Position numbers and translations under genes: made by a program. A DNA stretch of 64,000 nt from the NCBI GenBank assembly GCA_963773945.1, contig CAVZDD010000003.1, positions 702,951 to 766,950 on the forward strand. The letters run 5' to 3'. The stretch is from JAKIWV01 sp963773945 (GTDB lineage Archaea > Thermoplasmatota > Thermoplasmata > Lutacidiplasmatales > UBA184). The notes under the pieces are model-generated. The model was not told the origin of the DNA. It did no database searches and worked only from the letters and a program-made list of their open reading frames with translations. This document shows, one piece after another, positions 18,892 to 28,662 of this stretch; position 1 is the first letter of the stretch, and every line of letters begins with the position of its first letter.

Positions 18892-21258
18892 TCACCGGGC
18901 AGGTGGTGTGGGGGGTTCCCCGGCGGCGCGACCGCTCCCCCGGGGGGTGGAGCGGGGCGGTCCCCCCGCCCCGCTCGGTGGCGCGTTCGGGTTCTCGGAC
19001 GTCTTGGAGGGGGGGCTCGGCTTCTTTCGCCGAGTCCACCAGACGGCGACCGCGATCACGACCACGGCGACGACCGCGAGGGCGACGACCCCGTACTCGA
19101 GGAGTTCACCGAGCTTCAATCCGGGCGAGGGGAGTGCGAGGACGTTGAGGGTCACCTTGCCGTAGGCGTGCTTCCCGACGCTGTCGGTCACCGTGAGGGT
19201 GACCTTCGGGAAGCCCACGGTCGGGTAGAGCTGCACGGGGGGGTCCTCTGCCGTACTGTTATTCCCGTTACCGAGCGACCAAAAGTACGTGTACGGCGGA
19301 GTGCCGCCCGTCGGATCCGTCGAGAACGTGACCGTGCCCCCGACGTAGATCGTCTCGGCCGAGGCGCTGACCGTCGCCTCGATTACCGGATTCAGGGTCA
19401 ACGGGGAAGGGGAGTAGGCGCCCTCGATGTAGTAGAAGTCCACCCAGCTCACCGTCGGCTGCACCGTTCCCGGTGTAGCGTACGAATGGGAGACGTTGTA
19501 GTAGAGAGTCGCCGAAGCGTTCAATCCGGTCGCGCTCCGGACGGGAGCGCTGGAGACACCGTCGCCGAACGAAACGTTCCAGGAGGCGACGAGCCCGGTG
19601 CCGGTCGTGGGCGTCGACGTGGCGTTGAAGGCGATCGGCATCTGGGCGTCGGCGATCGCCGGGGTCACCGTCAGGGTGGGCTCGGGCGGCACCTCGTAGA
19701 CCCATTCGTTGGTGGCGCAACCCGGCGAGCAGGCACCGAATCCGCCGAGGATGATCGGGGCGATCGGCGCGCTCGTCTCGGGCATCGCCGGCTGGACCAC
19801 CGGGTCGTATCCCGCCGGCGCCGACAGTCCCGTGACGTTGGCCGGGAGCCAGGTTCCGTTAGAGAAGAGCCAGCTATCGTTGAGCTGGCTGTTGGTTCCG
19901 CTATCGTACCCCGCGGTCAGGAGGATCGCCTGGAGCTGGCCGTCCCACGTCATCACGCTCTCCTCCCGCGCCGGGGGCGTGTAGCACGCACTCCCTACGC
20001 AGCCCGCGTCATCGGCGGTGACGTTGACCCACGTACTCGACGGGGGCAGGAGGAACGTCAGGTTCGAAGTCGCGGCCTCCCCCACGTCATACCCCCCGAA
20101 GAGGACCAGATCTCCGTCCAACGCGTCGTACGCGGCAGATGAACCGTAGAGGTACGTCGACCGACCGCCAGGTCCCGCGGCGACCGACCAGTGCGTCGCG
20201 TTCGTCGCGTTCAGGAGCCAGGTGTGGTTCCACACCGACCCAGCTGAGCAGGTGAAGTCGGAGCATCCGTCCACGACCACGAGCGCGTTCCGCGAGGGAT
20301 CGAACGCCAGGGCACCTCCCGTCCAGCCGACGGCTCCGCCGCCGGGTTGATCAGGGTACCCTACGGTCGAGGTGATGTTTGTCCACCCCGTGCTGTTGAA
20401 CAGCCAGGTGTCGTTGAGGGAGAGCTCGCTGGAGTTGCTGGTTTCGGAGCCACCGAACAGCACGACGCCGCCGAAGGCTGGGTCGTAGTCCATCCCTTCT
20501 AAGATCCGGGGCGACGGGGCGGACATGAGGGTGCGCGTCAGGTTGGTCCAGCGGAGCCCATTGTAGGTCCAGGTCTGGTTATTCCCCGGGCTGATGCAGC
20601 GGTCGAACGTGCAGCTATCGAAGAGGACGAGCTCGGAGAGCAGGGGATCATAGGCCATTCGACCGAACGCGTACACGGAGGGCAGGCCGCTGCTGGAGTG
20701 GGCGGAGATGTTGGTCGTGGCGTTGAACCATTGCGGGGGGGCGTTTGCCGCATCCAGTCGAGGGACCGAGCCCTTCCCGGTACCGGTCGACCCTGGGGCC
20801 CCTTGACAGGTCACCCCCCCGCCGTCGGTCACGTCGCACCCTCCTGGTACCCCTCCGGAAGGTCCTCCTCCGCGTTCCAGGGAGGAGGCCGCCTGCTGGA
20901 ACATCGCCTGCGCCGTGCCCGACCCTCCCGGCTCGCTTCCTATCGCGTGGACCGGCGTCGAGGACGACCAAGGAAACTGTAAGGCCACACCGGAAAGGAG
21001 CAGGCCGAGCCCCACTACGATGAGGACGACCGCCACGCTCGCACGGCCCACCCGGCCACTCCTGCGCGATATCGGCGTGAGGGCCACTCTTTCCGAGTTC
21101 CACCGGTGGTACTTTACCTCTCCCGGCAGCGGCTCCGACAGCGACGTCGACCGGTGCGAAATCCACTGGGCGCCCCGGTGGAGGATACGGTCGGGAGGGT
21201 ACTGCGCCCCGCACCGATCCGTCGGTTCGGAGAACGAAGGGGGAGCGTTGGGTTCCAT
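18892..21258 (-). CDS. membrane-anchored Kelch/PKD surface protein
   Basis: About 788 residues from ATG 21258 (ATG 21312 would add 18). A basic stretch and anchor helix (VAVVLIVVGLGLLLSGVAL, about residues 75-93) are followed by Kelch repeats (YDPLLSELVLFDS, YDPAFGGVVLFGG, YDALDGDLVLFGG), then two PKD-like beta domains (about 535-740) with FNATSTP, SFGDG, HSYATPG and TYFWSLGNG. A second transmembrane helix (about 748-768) precedes a RRKK stop-transfer and a Pro-rich tail of about 40 residues. The propeller and PKD domains should be extracellular. Upstream ggag and a TATA-like gtaattg (about 21313-21320) fit the ATG at 21258. Function probably adhesion or glycan binding. Confidence 0.75.
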   Translation of the reverse strand: MEPNAPPSFSEPTDRCGAQYPPDRILHRGAQWISHRSTSLSEPLPGEVKYHRWNSERVALTPISRRSGRVGRASVAVVLIVVGLGLLLSGVALQFPWSSSTPVHAIGSEPGGSGTAQAMFQQAASSLERGGGPSGGVPGGCDVTDGGGVTCQGAPGSTGTGKGSVPRLDAANAPPQWFNATTNISAHSSSGLPSVYAFGRMAYDPLLSELVLFDSCTFDRCISPGNNQTWTYNGLRWTNLTRTLMSAPSPRILEGMDYDPAFGGVVLFGGSETSNSSELSLNDTWLFNSTGWTNITSTVGYPDQPGGGAVGWTGGALAFDPSRNALVVVDGCSDFTCSAGSVWNHTWLLNATNATHWSVAAGPGGRSTYLYGSSAAYDALDGDLVLFGGYDVGEAATSNLTFLLPPSSTWVNVTADDAGCVGSACYTPPAREESVMTWDGQLQAILLTAGYDSGTNSQLNDSWLFSNGTWLPANVTGLSAPAGYDPVVQPAMPETSAPIAPIILGGFGACSPGCATNEWVYEVPPEPTLTVTPAIADAQMPIAFNATSTPTTGTGLVASWNVSFGDGVSSAPVRSATGLNASATLYYNVSHSYATPGTVQPTVSWVDFYYIEGAYSPSPLTLNPVIEATVSASAETIYVGGTVTFSTDPTGGTPPYTYFWSLGNGNNSTAEDPPVQLYPTVGFPKVTLTVTDSVGKHAYGKVTLNVLALPSPGLKLGELLEYGVVALAVVAVVVIAVAVWWTRRKKPSPPSKTSENPNAPPSGAGGPPRSTPRGSGRAAGEPPTPPAR

Positions 21259-21415
21259 GAGTAGCTCCGTGTCGCGACGGCAAGTGCCGGAGCACCGGGG
21301 CCGGCCACGCAATTACGTTCCCCCGTGCAGAGGGCAGTCCGGGGATGATTCCCGTGCCGGGGGCGATGCGCAAGAGGGCCCTCCGGCCGTGCCTCTGACC
21401 GTCCGACGGCCCACG

Positions 21416-24400
21416 CTACGTCCCGAGCTTGAACTCCCAGAACTGGCGGGAGATCCCACCCGCATTGATGCCCCCGAAGATCAGCGGCGCCCCGTTGTCG
21501 ATGTCGTTCGAAACGGCCGCGTAGGCGACCGGCACGAGGCCCGGCGCGTGCGGCGGGAGGAGCGTCCAGTTGCCGCCCCAAAAGGCCCAGGTGTCGTTGA
21601 AGTACGTCGCCCCGTTGGTGCCGGCCACCAGGAGAACCACCTGGGGCTGGAGCACCACGTCGCCGGTCGGCCACGGGCAGTCCACGATCCCCGCCCCGTA
21701 GCGGGCCGGTGGCGGCGAACCGCCGGGGTGGAGCTGAACCCACTTGTTCCCTTTTGTGAACTCCCATGTGTCGCCGAGCGCCCCGGAGGCCCCCTTGCCC
21801 CCGAAGAGAACGACGTAGCCGCCGAACGCGCCGCACCCACGCGTACCCGCCGTACAATTGCCGGCCGAGTCGTACACCATCGCCGCGCTGGCCCGCGGGG
21901 ACGGCCCGGAGATGTTCAGATCCTTCCACTGCCCGGACAGGTTGAACACCCAGGTGTCTCCCAGGTACCCGTTGGCGTTCTGGCCCCCGAACAGCACGAT
22001 CTCGTTGGTGGCCGCATCGTACGTCATCGACTCGTTCGCCCGAGCCGAGGGCGCATACTTCAGGGACAGGTTCTTCCACTGCCCGTGCCCCGGGGAGCCG
22101 GACCACTGCCAGGTATCCCCGAGGTATCCGATGGTCGACGGGTTGGTGTACCCGTATCCCCCGAACATGATGGTCTCGTTGTACGAGAAGACCGTATTGT
22201 TCCAGCCGAGCAGCGATTTGGCGGGAAGGAGCCCATAGTAGGCGGCCGCCCCAAAGGCGCGGGCTGACGGGTTCTCGGGGGAGTTCGCCTCGCCCCACAC
22301 CTTGGGATCCCAAAGCCACGTGTCGTCGAGGAGACCCACCTTGCCGTTCGGCATGACCCCGATGCCACCGAACACGATGACGTCCTGGCTCTTGTCGTCG
22401 TAGGCGACAGTGGAGCCGTAGCGTGGCGACGGCTCGAGAGGCGGGGACCAGGGGTTCCAGATCTTCGACTGGTAGTCCCACCGGTCGGTCAGGAACAGAC
22501 CGGTTGACGCCATGCCGTCCACGATCAGGACCACGTTGGACGGGGCATTCGGGTCGTCGACCGCCGCAGCGAGGAAGCGCGGCGCCGGGGATCCCGGAAT
22601 CGCGGTCTCACGGGACGTTGCACTGATGACGCTCCACTGGGAGCCGAACTGCCACGCACCGCCGAGCGTGTCGGCGCTGGGACAGCTCGGGGCCATCGGG
22701 TCGACGAAGTACGGGGCGGCGCAGCCTCCGAAGAGGAAGACTTGATTACTCTTGGTATCGGGGACCATCGCCATCCCCCACTCCGGCGGGGGAGCCGTGC
22801 CCCCCGTGTCGACCTGAATCCACGTGCCGTCCACGAACTTCCAGGTATCGCCCAGCGCCGCGCGCCCCGTCGTACCACCGAAGAGCGTCGCGTACCCGGC
22901 GACGTTATCCCACGCGAGCCCGCCGAACGCCCGGGCCGTCGGGGCTGGCGTCCCCCAGACGTCGGTGACCTGAGTCCAGTGCCCCCCTTGGAACTCCCAA
23001 GTGTCCGAGAAGTACGCGGCCCCGTTCGTCCCGCCGAACAGGAGCAAGGACCCGCTCGCGTTGTCGTACGTCATCATCGCCCCGTAGCGCGGCGAGGGGG
23101 CGGCCTTGAGGGAGAGCTGGGTCCAGTTCCCGTGCTGGAACGTCCAGGTGTCCCCGAGCGCGGCCCCGGTGGCGCTCATTCCACCGAACATCACGACGTA
23201 CCCGTCGGTCGCGTCGTACGCCATCGCCGTGTACGAGCGGGCCGATGGCGAGACCGTCGGGAAAATCTCGGACCAAGCCCCCGTGGGGTACGTGAGGAAG
23301 ACCCACGTCTCCCCGTTGGGGCCGTAACCCGTCGAGCCCCCGAACGCGACCGCATAGCCCGCGTGCAGGTTCTTTCCCGCGCTGTAGTACATGCCCGTCG
23401 GGTCCCACGCGAGCCCGGCGCCCACGCGTCCGGGCAGCTGTGCCCAGTCCCACTCCGATTCCGATTGGATCTGGTCCCATCCGCCCTTGGAATTTGCAGT
23501 GGGGGGCGTGAACGTCCAGGTGTCCGCTGCGCCGAAGCTCTGAATCCCCACAGAACCGAGGGGGTCCCCATCCACGATGCCGCCGAAAAGGGCTACCGTG
23601 TGGTTCGCCGCGTCGAACGTCATTCCGAACGACTGGCGGGCCGCCGGCGCCCCGTACGGGAGGGACTTGAGGCCAGGAGTCTGAACGCCGGATTTCGGGA
23701 CGATCAGCGTCCAAGTGCCATTGGCGTAGCTCCAGGTGTCCCCGTACGCAGTGCACGTCGAAACGTCACAGCTCGCCCCCCCGAAGAGCAGGGCCACGCT
23801 TGTGTTATTGTCGTAGGCCAATCCTGCCTCGAAACGTGGGGAGGGTGAGTTCGAGGGAGAAAGATGGGTCCACTGGCCGCCAGCGAATTCCCAGGTGTCG
23901 CCCAGGTACGTCGATCCCGTGTACCCTCCGAAGAGTAGGAGGAACCCCTCTCCGATGTCGAACGTCGAGACGCTGCCCCACCGGGCGCTGGGCGAAGTCG
24001 AGGGAAAGTTCTGGGTCCATTGCCCCTGCCTAAACGTCCAGGTTCCCCCGAGCGCACTCGACCCCGAGAACCCGCCGAAGAGGACGAGCTGCTCGGTCGC
24101 CGCGTCGTAGCTCATCGTAGCCTCCTCCCGCGGCGAGGGGCTCGTGCCAGGGCTCAGCTGGTGCCACGCTCCTCCCACGAAGGTCCAGGTGTCTTCGAGG
24201 ACTTGGCCGTTGTACCCGCCGAAGAGGACGAGGTAGCCGTCGAAGGCATCGAACGCCATCGTCGCGTAGTCGCGCGGCGAGGGGCTATCGAGGGGCGTGA
24301 GCTCGACCCACTGGTTGTGGAAAAACTCCCAAGTGTCACCAAGGTAGGCCGACCCGTTGTACCCGCCGAACAGAATGACTTCCCTGTCGACGGCGTCGTA

Positions 24401-24787
24401 GGCCATCGCGGGCCCTACGCGCGGGCCGGGACTCATCACCGACTCCCATTTGAGCTCGGAGGCGCAGGAGCCGTTTTGGACGGCCGTGCCGTCGGTGCAG
24501 GCCGCTCCGGCCGCCGGACCCTGTCCGTCCGCGAGCGAGGCATTCGCCGCCGCCAGCTCCGCAGCCTCCACTGAATTCTGACCCGCCAACGGCGACGATT
24601 CAGCGGTGCCGGCCAAACCGGCGACCGAAGGAGTTCCGGCAACCGGCCCCGGAACTCCCTCCAACACCATGATTGCAACGATCCCCAGGACCAAGGTGCC
24701 CGTGAAACGCCACCGGCGCTCAACGACCCGGAATCCAATACCATGACCCCTTGTTTCCAAGGGGATTGCTCCTGCGGCCGTCGTCAT
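21416..24787 (-). CDS. giant secreted Kelch-repeat protein
   Basis: About 1,123 residues from ATG 24787. A signal/anchor helix (FTGTLVLGIVAIMVLEG, about 26-42) is followed by some eighteen Kelch-type blades with the recurring pattern YDxxxGxxxLFGGxxxxxxLGDTWxFxxGxWxxL, enough for about three propellers. The protein ends shortly after the last blade with no second helix or Pro-rich tail, unlike its neighbour. Start choice: ATG 24787 lies 30-40 bases downstream of a TATA-like acatatac (about 24820-24830), while the longer frame to 25051 runs through that promoter. Probably a surface adhesin or scaffold. The internal blades are long and near-identical in framework, so assembly collapse is possible. 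Confidence 0.75.
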   Translation of the reverse strand: MTTAAGAIPLETRGHGIGFRVVERRWRFTGTLVLGIVAIMVLEGVPGPVAGTPSVAGLAGTAESSPLAGQNSVEAAELAAANASLADGQGPAAGAACTDGTAVQNGSCASELKWESVMSPGPRVGPAMAYDAVDREVILFGGYNGSAYLGDTWEFFHNQWVELTPLDSPSPRDYATMAFDAFDGYLVLFGGYNGQVLEDTWTFVGGAWHQLSPGTSPSPREEATMSYDAATEQLVLFGGFSGSSALGGTWTFRQGQWTQNFPSTSPSARWGSVSTFDIGEGFLLLFGGYTGSTYLGDTWEFAGGQWTHLSPSNSPSPRFEAGLAYDNNTSVALLFGGASCDVSTCTAYGDTWSYANGTWTLIVPKSGVQTPGLKSLPYGAPAARQSFGMTFDAANHTVALFGGIVDGDPLGSVGIQSFGAADTWTFTPPTANSKGGWDQIQSESEWDWAQLPGRVGAGLAWDPTGMYYSAGKNLHAGYAVAFGGSTGYGPNGETWVFLTYPTGAWSEIFPTVSPSARSYTAMAYDATDGYVVMFGGMSATGAALGDTWTFQHGNWTQLSLKAAPSPRYGAMMTYDNASGSLLLFGGTNGAAYFSDTWEFQGGHWTQVTDVWGTPAPTARAFGGLAWDNVAGYATLFGGTTGRAALGDTWKFVDGTWIQVDTGGTAPPPEWGMAMVPDTKSNQVFLFGGCAAPYFVDPMAPSCPSADTLGGAWQFGSQWSVISATSRETAIPGSPAPRFLAAAVDDPNAPSNVVLIVDGMASTGLFLTDRWDYQSKIWNPWSPPLEPSPRYGSTVAYDDKSQDVIVFGGIGVMPNGKVGLLDDTWLWDPKVWGEANSPENPSARAFGAAAYYGLLPAKSLLGWNNTVFSYNETIMFGGYGYTNPSTIGYLGDTWQWSGSPGHGQWKNLSLKYAPSARANESMTYDAATNEIVLFGGQNANGYLGDTWVFNLSGQWKDLNISGPSPRASAAMVYDSAGNCTAGTRGCGAFGGYVVLFGGKGASGALGDTWEFTKGNKWVQLHPGGSPPPARYGAGIVDCPWPTGDVVLQPQVVLLVAGTNGATYFNDTWAFWGGNWTLLPPHAPGLVPVAYAAVSNDIDNGAPLIFGGINAGGISRQFWEFKLGT

Positions 24788-25115
24788 TTGCCCGGGAGAC
24801 CGCCGTACCATGATGCAGTATATGTACGCATCGCATTCGAGAGAGCCACGTCCGGTTTTGGCATAACTGCCGCGTTCATGGCCATCGATGTCTACATGCG
24901 CCCAATCGCCTCCTTTCCGGCGGTGTCCCGGGCGGATCGGGCGAATCGTTTGGGCAGAACCCGGCAAACTCCTCTTCGGGGACCGACCCCATGACAGCGG
25001 GTCGACGGCGGGCCTACCAGTAACGGGGTCCACGCCCCATAGTGTCGACACAAGTCACCCACGCGCTCACTCTACATCCTCCGGGAAAGGTAGGACGTGT
25101 TTTTCGCTGGCTAGC

Positions 25116-26075
25116 CTAGCCCCTGGCGGAGCGTGCGTCGATGCCGGTCTGCCACTCCCACTGGCGGCGCAGACCGTCAGCGAGGGAAACTCGGGGCTGA
25201 AACTGCAAAAGCTCCCGGGCACGGTGCGAATCCGCCCAGGTCCCCCGCGGGTCCCCAGGCGGGGGCTCCCCGGACTGAGTCTCGACGGGGTGGCCGGCCA
25301 ACTCGCCCAGGATCCGGAGCACCTCGGTCAGCGGGGCGGGGGTACCCCCGCCGAGATTGAAAGCCCCGTCGGCGTTTTCAGTCCGGCCCGCGGCGAGAAC
25401 TCCGTCGACGATGTCGTCCACGAAGGTGAAGTCCCGCGTCTGGCGTCCGTCCCCGTACAACGTGATCGGCTTTCCGGAGCGAACCGCTTCGATGAACCGA
25501 TTGAAGGCCATGTCCGGACGCTGGCCGGGCCCATACACCGTGAAGAACCTAAGGGAAGCAGTCGAGAGTCCATACGCGTGGGCGTAGAGCCTGACGAGAT
25601 GCTCTCCGGCGAGCTTCGTCATACCGTACGGAGAGATCGGATTCGGAGTGGCGGTCTCCGGGGTCGGGCCGGCCGGCTGCTCTCCATAGATCGAAGAGGA
25701 ACTCGCGTAGACGAATCGGGCCGGTCGCACGCGCACTGATGCCTCGAGCAGATGCTGCGTGACCAGGACATTGTTCCGCAGGTAACGCTCGAAGTGAGTC
25801 CCCCAGCTGCCTCGGACGCCCGGCTGGGCAGCGAGATGGAAGATTCGGCACCCCGGCTCCCATACGGTCGATGGGTCGAACTTGAGCAGATCCTGTTCCA
25901 CGAACCGGAACTTCGGGTTCCGGCGGACCTCCGCTAGATTCCTCTCCTTGACAGTCCGGCCATAGTAATCGTCGAAGGAGTCGATCCCGACGACCGACTG
26001 CCCCTCCGCCAGAAGGCGCCCGACGAGGCGGCTCCCGATGAACCCCGCCGCACCCGTAACGACGTCCGCTGGCAC
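25116..26075 (-). CDS. NDP-sugar epimerase (UDP-glucuronate/UDP-glucose 4-epimerase type)
   Basis: 319 residues from GTG 26075. Extended SDR fold: NAD loop GAAGFIG at residues 8-14, ASSSSIYG with the catalytic Ser, and YGMTK (150-154) holding the catalytic Tyr and Lys; RFFTVYGPGQRPDMA and YGDGRQTRDFTFVDDIV are the sugar-nucleotide-binding segments. Best match by eye is the 4-epimerase branch of NDP-sugar enzymes. The start is chosen because a minus-strand TATA box (gtttaagaac, 26098-26107) is 27 bases upstream, giving a leaderless GTG; ATG 26126 would place the TATA inside the gene. Divergent from the GT4 gene at 26257; both belong to the glycan pathway. Confidence 0.85.
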   Translation of the reverse strand: MPADVVTGAAGFIGSRLVGRLLAEGQSVVGIDSFDDYYGRTVKERNLAEVRRNPKFRFVEQDLLKFDPSTVWEPGCRIFHLAAQPGVRGSWGTHFERYLRNNVLVTQHLLEASVRVRPARFVYASSSSIYGEQPAGPTPETATPNPISPYGMTKLAGEHLVRLYAHAYGLSTASLRFFTVYGPGQRPDMAFNRFIEAVRSGKPITLYGDGRQTRDFTFVDDIVDGVLAAGRTENADGAFNLGGGTPAPLTEVLRILGELAGHPVETQSGEPPPGDPRGTWADSHRARELLQFQPRVSLADGLRRQWEWQTGIDARSARG

Positions 26076-26256
26076 GTTGAGCGCGGAAGAGCGGCGGTTC
26101 TTAAACCCCATCGGTCGGGAACGCATCCGACCCGAAGGTCACTCTCGCGAGGAAGTCTCGTCCTCTCGGGCGCTGGGGCGAAGGAGCCAAATGCGGGGCT
26201 CGGCTCCGCGCCGCCTTCGCCGCGAAGCTCTCGAGCGAGGGAAGGCGCACTATCGG

Positions 26257-27376
26257 ATGCGGGTCCTCTTCGTTATCGCGCACTTGGACAAGGGCGGCGG
26301 GCAGGCGATCCAGACCCTCCAGCTCTTCCGTGCGCTGCGACAGACCGTCGACGGGCATCTCCTCTGCCTTTCGGCGAAGGGCGAGGGCTCGTCGTTCGAG
26401 TCCGAGGAGGGGGTCGAGGTCGTCGGCCCCCTCACGTTTCCCGCAGGGATCCTCCGACTGCGTCGGGCCATTCGAGAACGGATGCCGTCCTACGACCTTC
26501 TGCAGGCTTACGACTTCTACTACGCGCTGCCGGCGGCGCGCCTCGCGCGCGCCCACCCAATCGTGGTTCGGCTAGGGGCGGACCCCGTCGAGGATTTTGC
26601 CAGTCGGTACCGCGGGGTCGGGCGGACCTGGATGCGAGTCTGGAATCCCTGGCTGTACGCCGACACGAAGGTCGTGGTTAACGCCGACCATCTCCTCGCG
26701 ACGTTCCCCCCCGGCAAAGCGGTGACGATCGAGAACGGCGTCGACACGTCCCGCTTCGCGGCCGCCCCACGAACCGAAGAGGCCCGCTCGGAGCTGAACC
26801 TCCCGTCGGGTGTTCCCCTGCTCGCCTTTACCGGCAAGATCGTTCCCCGAAAGAACCTGGAAGACCTCTACACGTTGCTGCGTAGCGAGCCGGAGTTCCA
26901 CCTGCTCTTGGTGGGGGCGCAATCGGAGCCGTACTACGGTGACCACTACTTTCGACGTCTCTGCGCCGAATACGCCGACGTGCTCCCCCGGGTCCACGCC
27001 GTGGGGGAGGTTTCCATGGGACAGGTCCCACGGTACCTGGAAGCCACCGACGTGTTTGTCTTCCCCTCCCATCTGGAGGGAATGCCGAACTCGGTGCTCG
27101 AGGCGATGGCGGCAGGACTGCCCGGTGGTCGCCTCCGATTACCCCGCTCATCGACAGCTCGTCACGCCGGAGACGGGTTTTCTTTACCGGTCCCCAGGGG
27201 AGTTGCGCGACGCCGTCCGGCGTCTCGTCACGGATGCGACGCTGCGCCGGACGATGGGACAGCGCGGGCGGGAGCGCGTGGCCGCGCGTTTTAGCATCGA
27301 CGCGGCGGTTCGGGCCTACCTGGCCCTCTATTCCGAGGTAATCGCTGGCCGACGGAAGAGCGGGCTTAGCCGGTAG
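26257..27376 (+). CDS. GT4-family glycosyltransferase, frameshifted
   Basis: A GT-B fold transferase of about 372 residues once repaired. The N-terminal acceptor domain starts MRVLFVIAHLDKGGGQ; the C-terminal donor domain has FTGKIVPRKNLEDLY and the E-x7-E motif region HLEGMPNSVLEAMAAG. At about 27119 an extra g (ctgcccggtggtc) shifts the frame; removing it continues LPVVASDYPAHRQLVTPETGF to the stop at 27376, as in all GT4 enzymes. Uninterrupted reading ends wrongly at 27294. Likely adds a hexose to a lipid-linked or protein glycan on the cytoplasmic face. The start ATG 26257 is at the first beta strand. Confidence 0.8.
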
Positions 27377-27659
27377 TCTGCCGAGAGCAGGACCCCGAGA
27401 TTCCCCCACGGCCTCGAGTCTTCCTAGCTGTTAGGGTACAGTCGGGTCGGCGGGCCCTTTCGGACGCCGGAGAACTCCGGAAACCGGCGCGGAATCTGGT
27501 CTTTCGATTCGGCGGCAACACCGCAATGGGCCACCGCGTAAACGTCGAACGAACCCTTCGTTTGGGCGCCCAAAGGCTTAGAAAGTGTCGGCGGGGTAGT
27601 AGGGCCACGGCGCAGTGCGAAACGATGGGACCCACATTCAACAAGGACGCCGTCGGTGA

Positions 27660-28541
27660 TTGGCCGTGAAGCTGCTCCTCACCGGCGCCGCGGGATTTAT
27701 CGGCGCCCACTGCGTGAGATACTTCACGGATCAGGGCCTCGAGGTCGTGGCCACCGACATTCGGGCCGGAAAGGGGGTGCTCCCCCTCGATGTGTCGGAC
27801 TCGTCCGCGGTGCGGTCGATGATCTCGGAGGTCCGGCCCCAGGCGATTCTCCACATGGCGGCACTCGCGTCGGTGCCGGAATGTGAATCCAATCCGGCGG
27901 TCTGCTGGAAGACCAACCTTCAGGGCACCGTGAACGTGGCCAAGGAATCCGGGCCGGTGGGCGCCCGGATCGTTTTCTTCTCGTCGGCCGCCGTCTACGG
28001 ACTGCCCCCGGTCCTACCCACCCCCGTCTCGACCCGCCTCGCCCCCATCAACCTCTACGGGCTCTCCAAAGGAGCGGGGGAACTGGCGGTTCGGGGGTAC
28101 GCCGCGGACCACGTCGTGCTCCGGCTGTTCAACATTTACGGCGAAGGGTGCGCCCGGTCGTATGTCATTCCGGACATGGTTCAGAAGCTCCGCAACGCGA
28201 AGGGCGACCTCTTGCTCCAGGGTACGGGCAACGAGTCGCGCGACTTCCTCTACATCTCCGACTTGCTTCGGTTGATCGAGAAGGCCCTGTCCGTTCCCGC
28301 TGGATCCGTGTTCAACGCGGGGTCGGGAAAGACCATCACGATTCGCGACCTGGCCTTGAACGTTGCCCGACTGGCCGACCGACCGGACCAAGTGTTCCGG
28401 TTCGCCGGTCCGCGCCTCGGCGACTTCCCGATCAACTTCGCGGACATCTCACCGGGGAACGTGCCGCCCGGCTGGAGCCCGGAGGTCCCGCTGGACGAGG
28501 GGCTCCGGCGGATGATTCGGGAACACGACCAGATGGGCTGA
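27660..28541 (+). CDS. NDP-sugar epimerase/dehydratase
   Basis: 293 residues, extended SDR. NAD loop GAAGFIG (9-15), SSAAVYG with the catalytic Ser, YGLSKGAGE with the catalytic Tyr/Lys, and FNIYGEG plus GNESRDFLYISD for the sugar nucleotide. It is shorter than the epimerase at 25116 and is a distinct subfamily. Start is TTG 27660, directly after an in-frame stop, or GTG 27666; both give nearly the same protein. The following GT4 starts about 120 bases downstream on the same strand, so the two likely form an operon supplying and using a nucleotide sugar. A weak TATA-like ggcttagaaag lies near 27576-27586. Confidence 0.8.
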   Translation: MAVKLLLTGAAGFIGAHCVRYFTDQGLEVVATDIRAGKGVLPLDVSDSSAVRSMISEVRPQAILHMAALASVPECESNPAVCWKTNLQGTVNVAKESGPVGARIVFFSSAAVYGLPPVLPTPVSTRLAPINLYGLSKGAGELAVRGYAADHVVLRLFNIYGEGCARSYVIPDMVQKLRNAKGDLLLQGTGNESRDFLYISDLLRLIEKALSVPAGSVFNAGSGKTITIRDLALNVARLADRPDQVFRFAGPRLGDFPINFADISPGNVPPGWSPEVPLDEGLRRMIREHDQMG

Positions 28542-28662
28542 GGGCGACGGTGCGGATCCTCTCCCCGGTCGCGGACCACCCTGATGAAGACCCTCGTTCT
28601 CTCTCGAACCCCTTCCGACGAATTGGTGGAGCCCCCGGCCTGTGCGAGGCGGTAGCGGCCCC

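Noticed and set aside
21114..23848. Several long frames opposite and alongside the giant Kelch gene
   Set aside because: They mirror the Kelch coding sequence and lack the regular motifs, signal peptides or starts of real genes.
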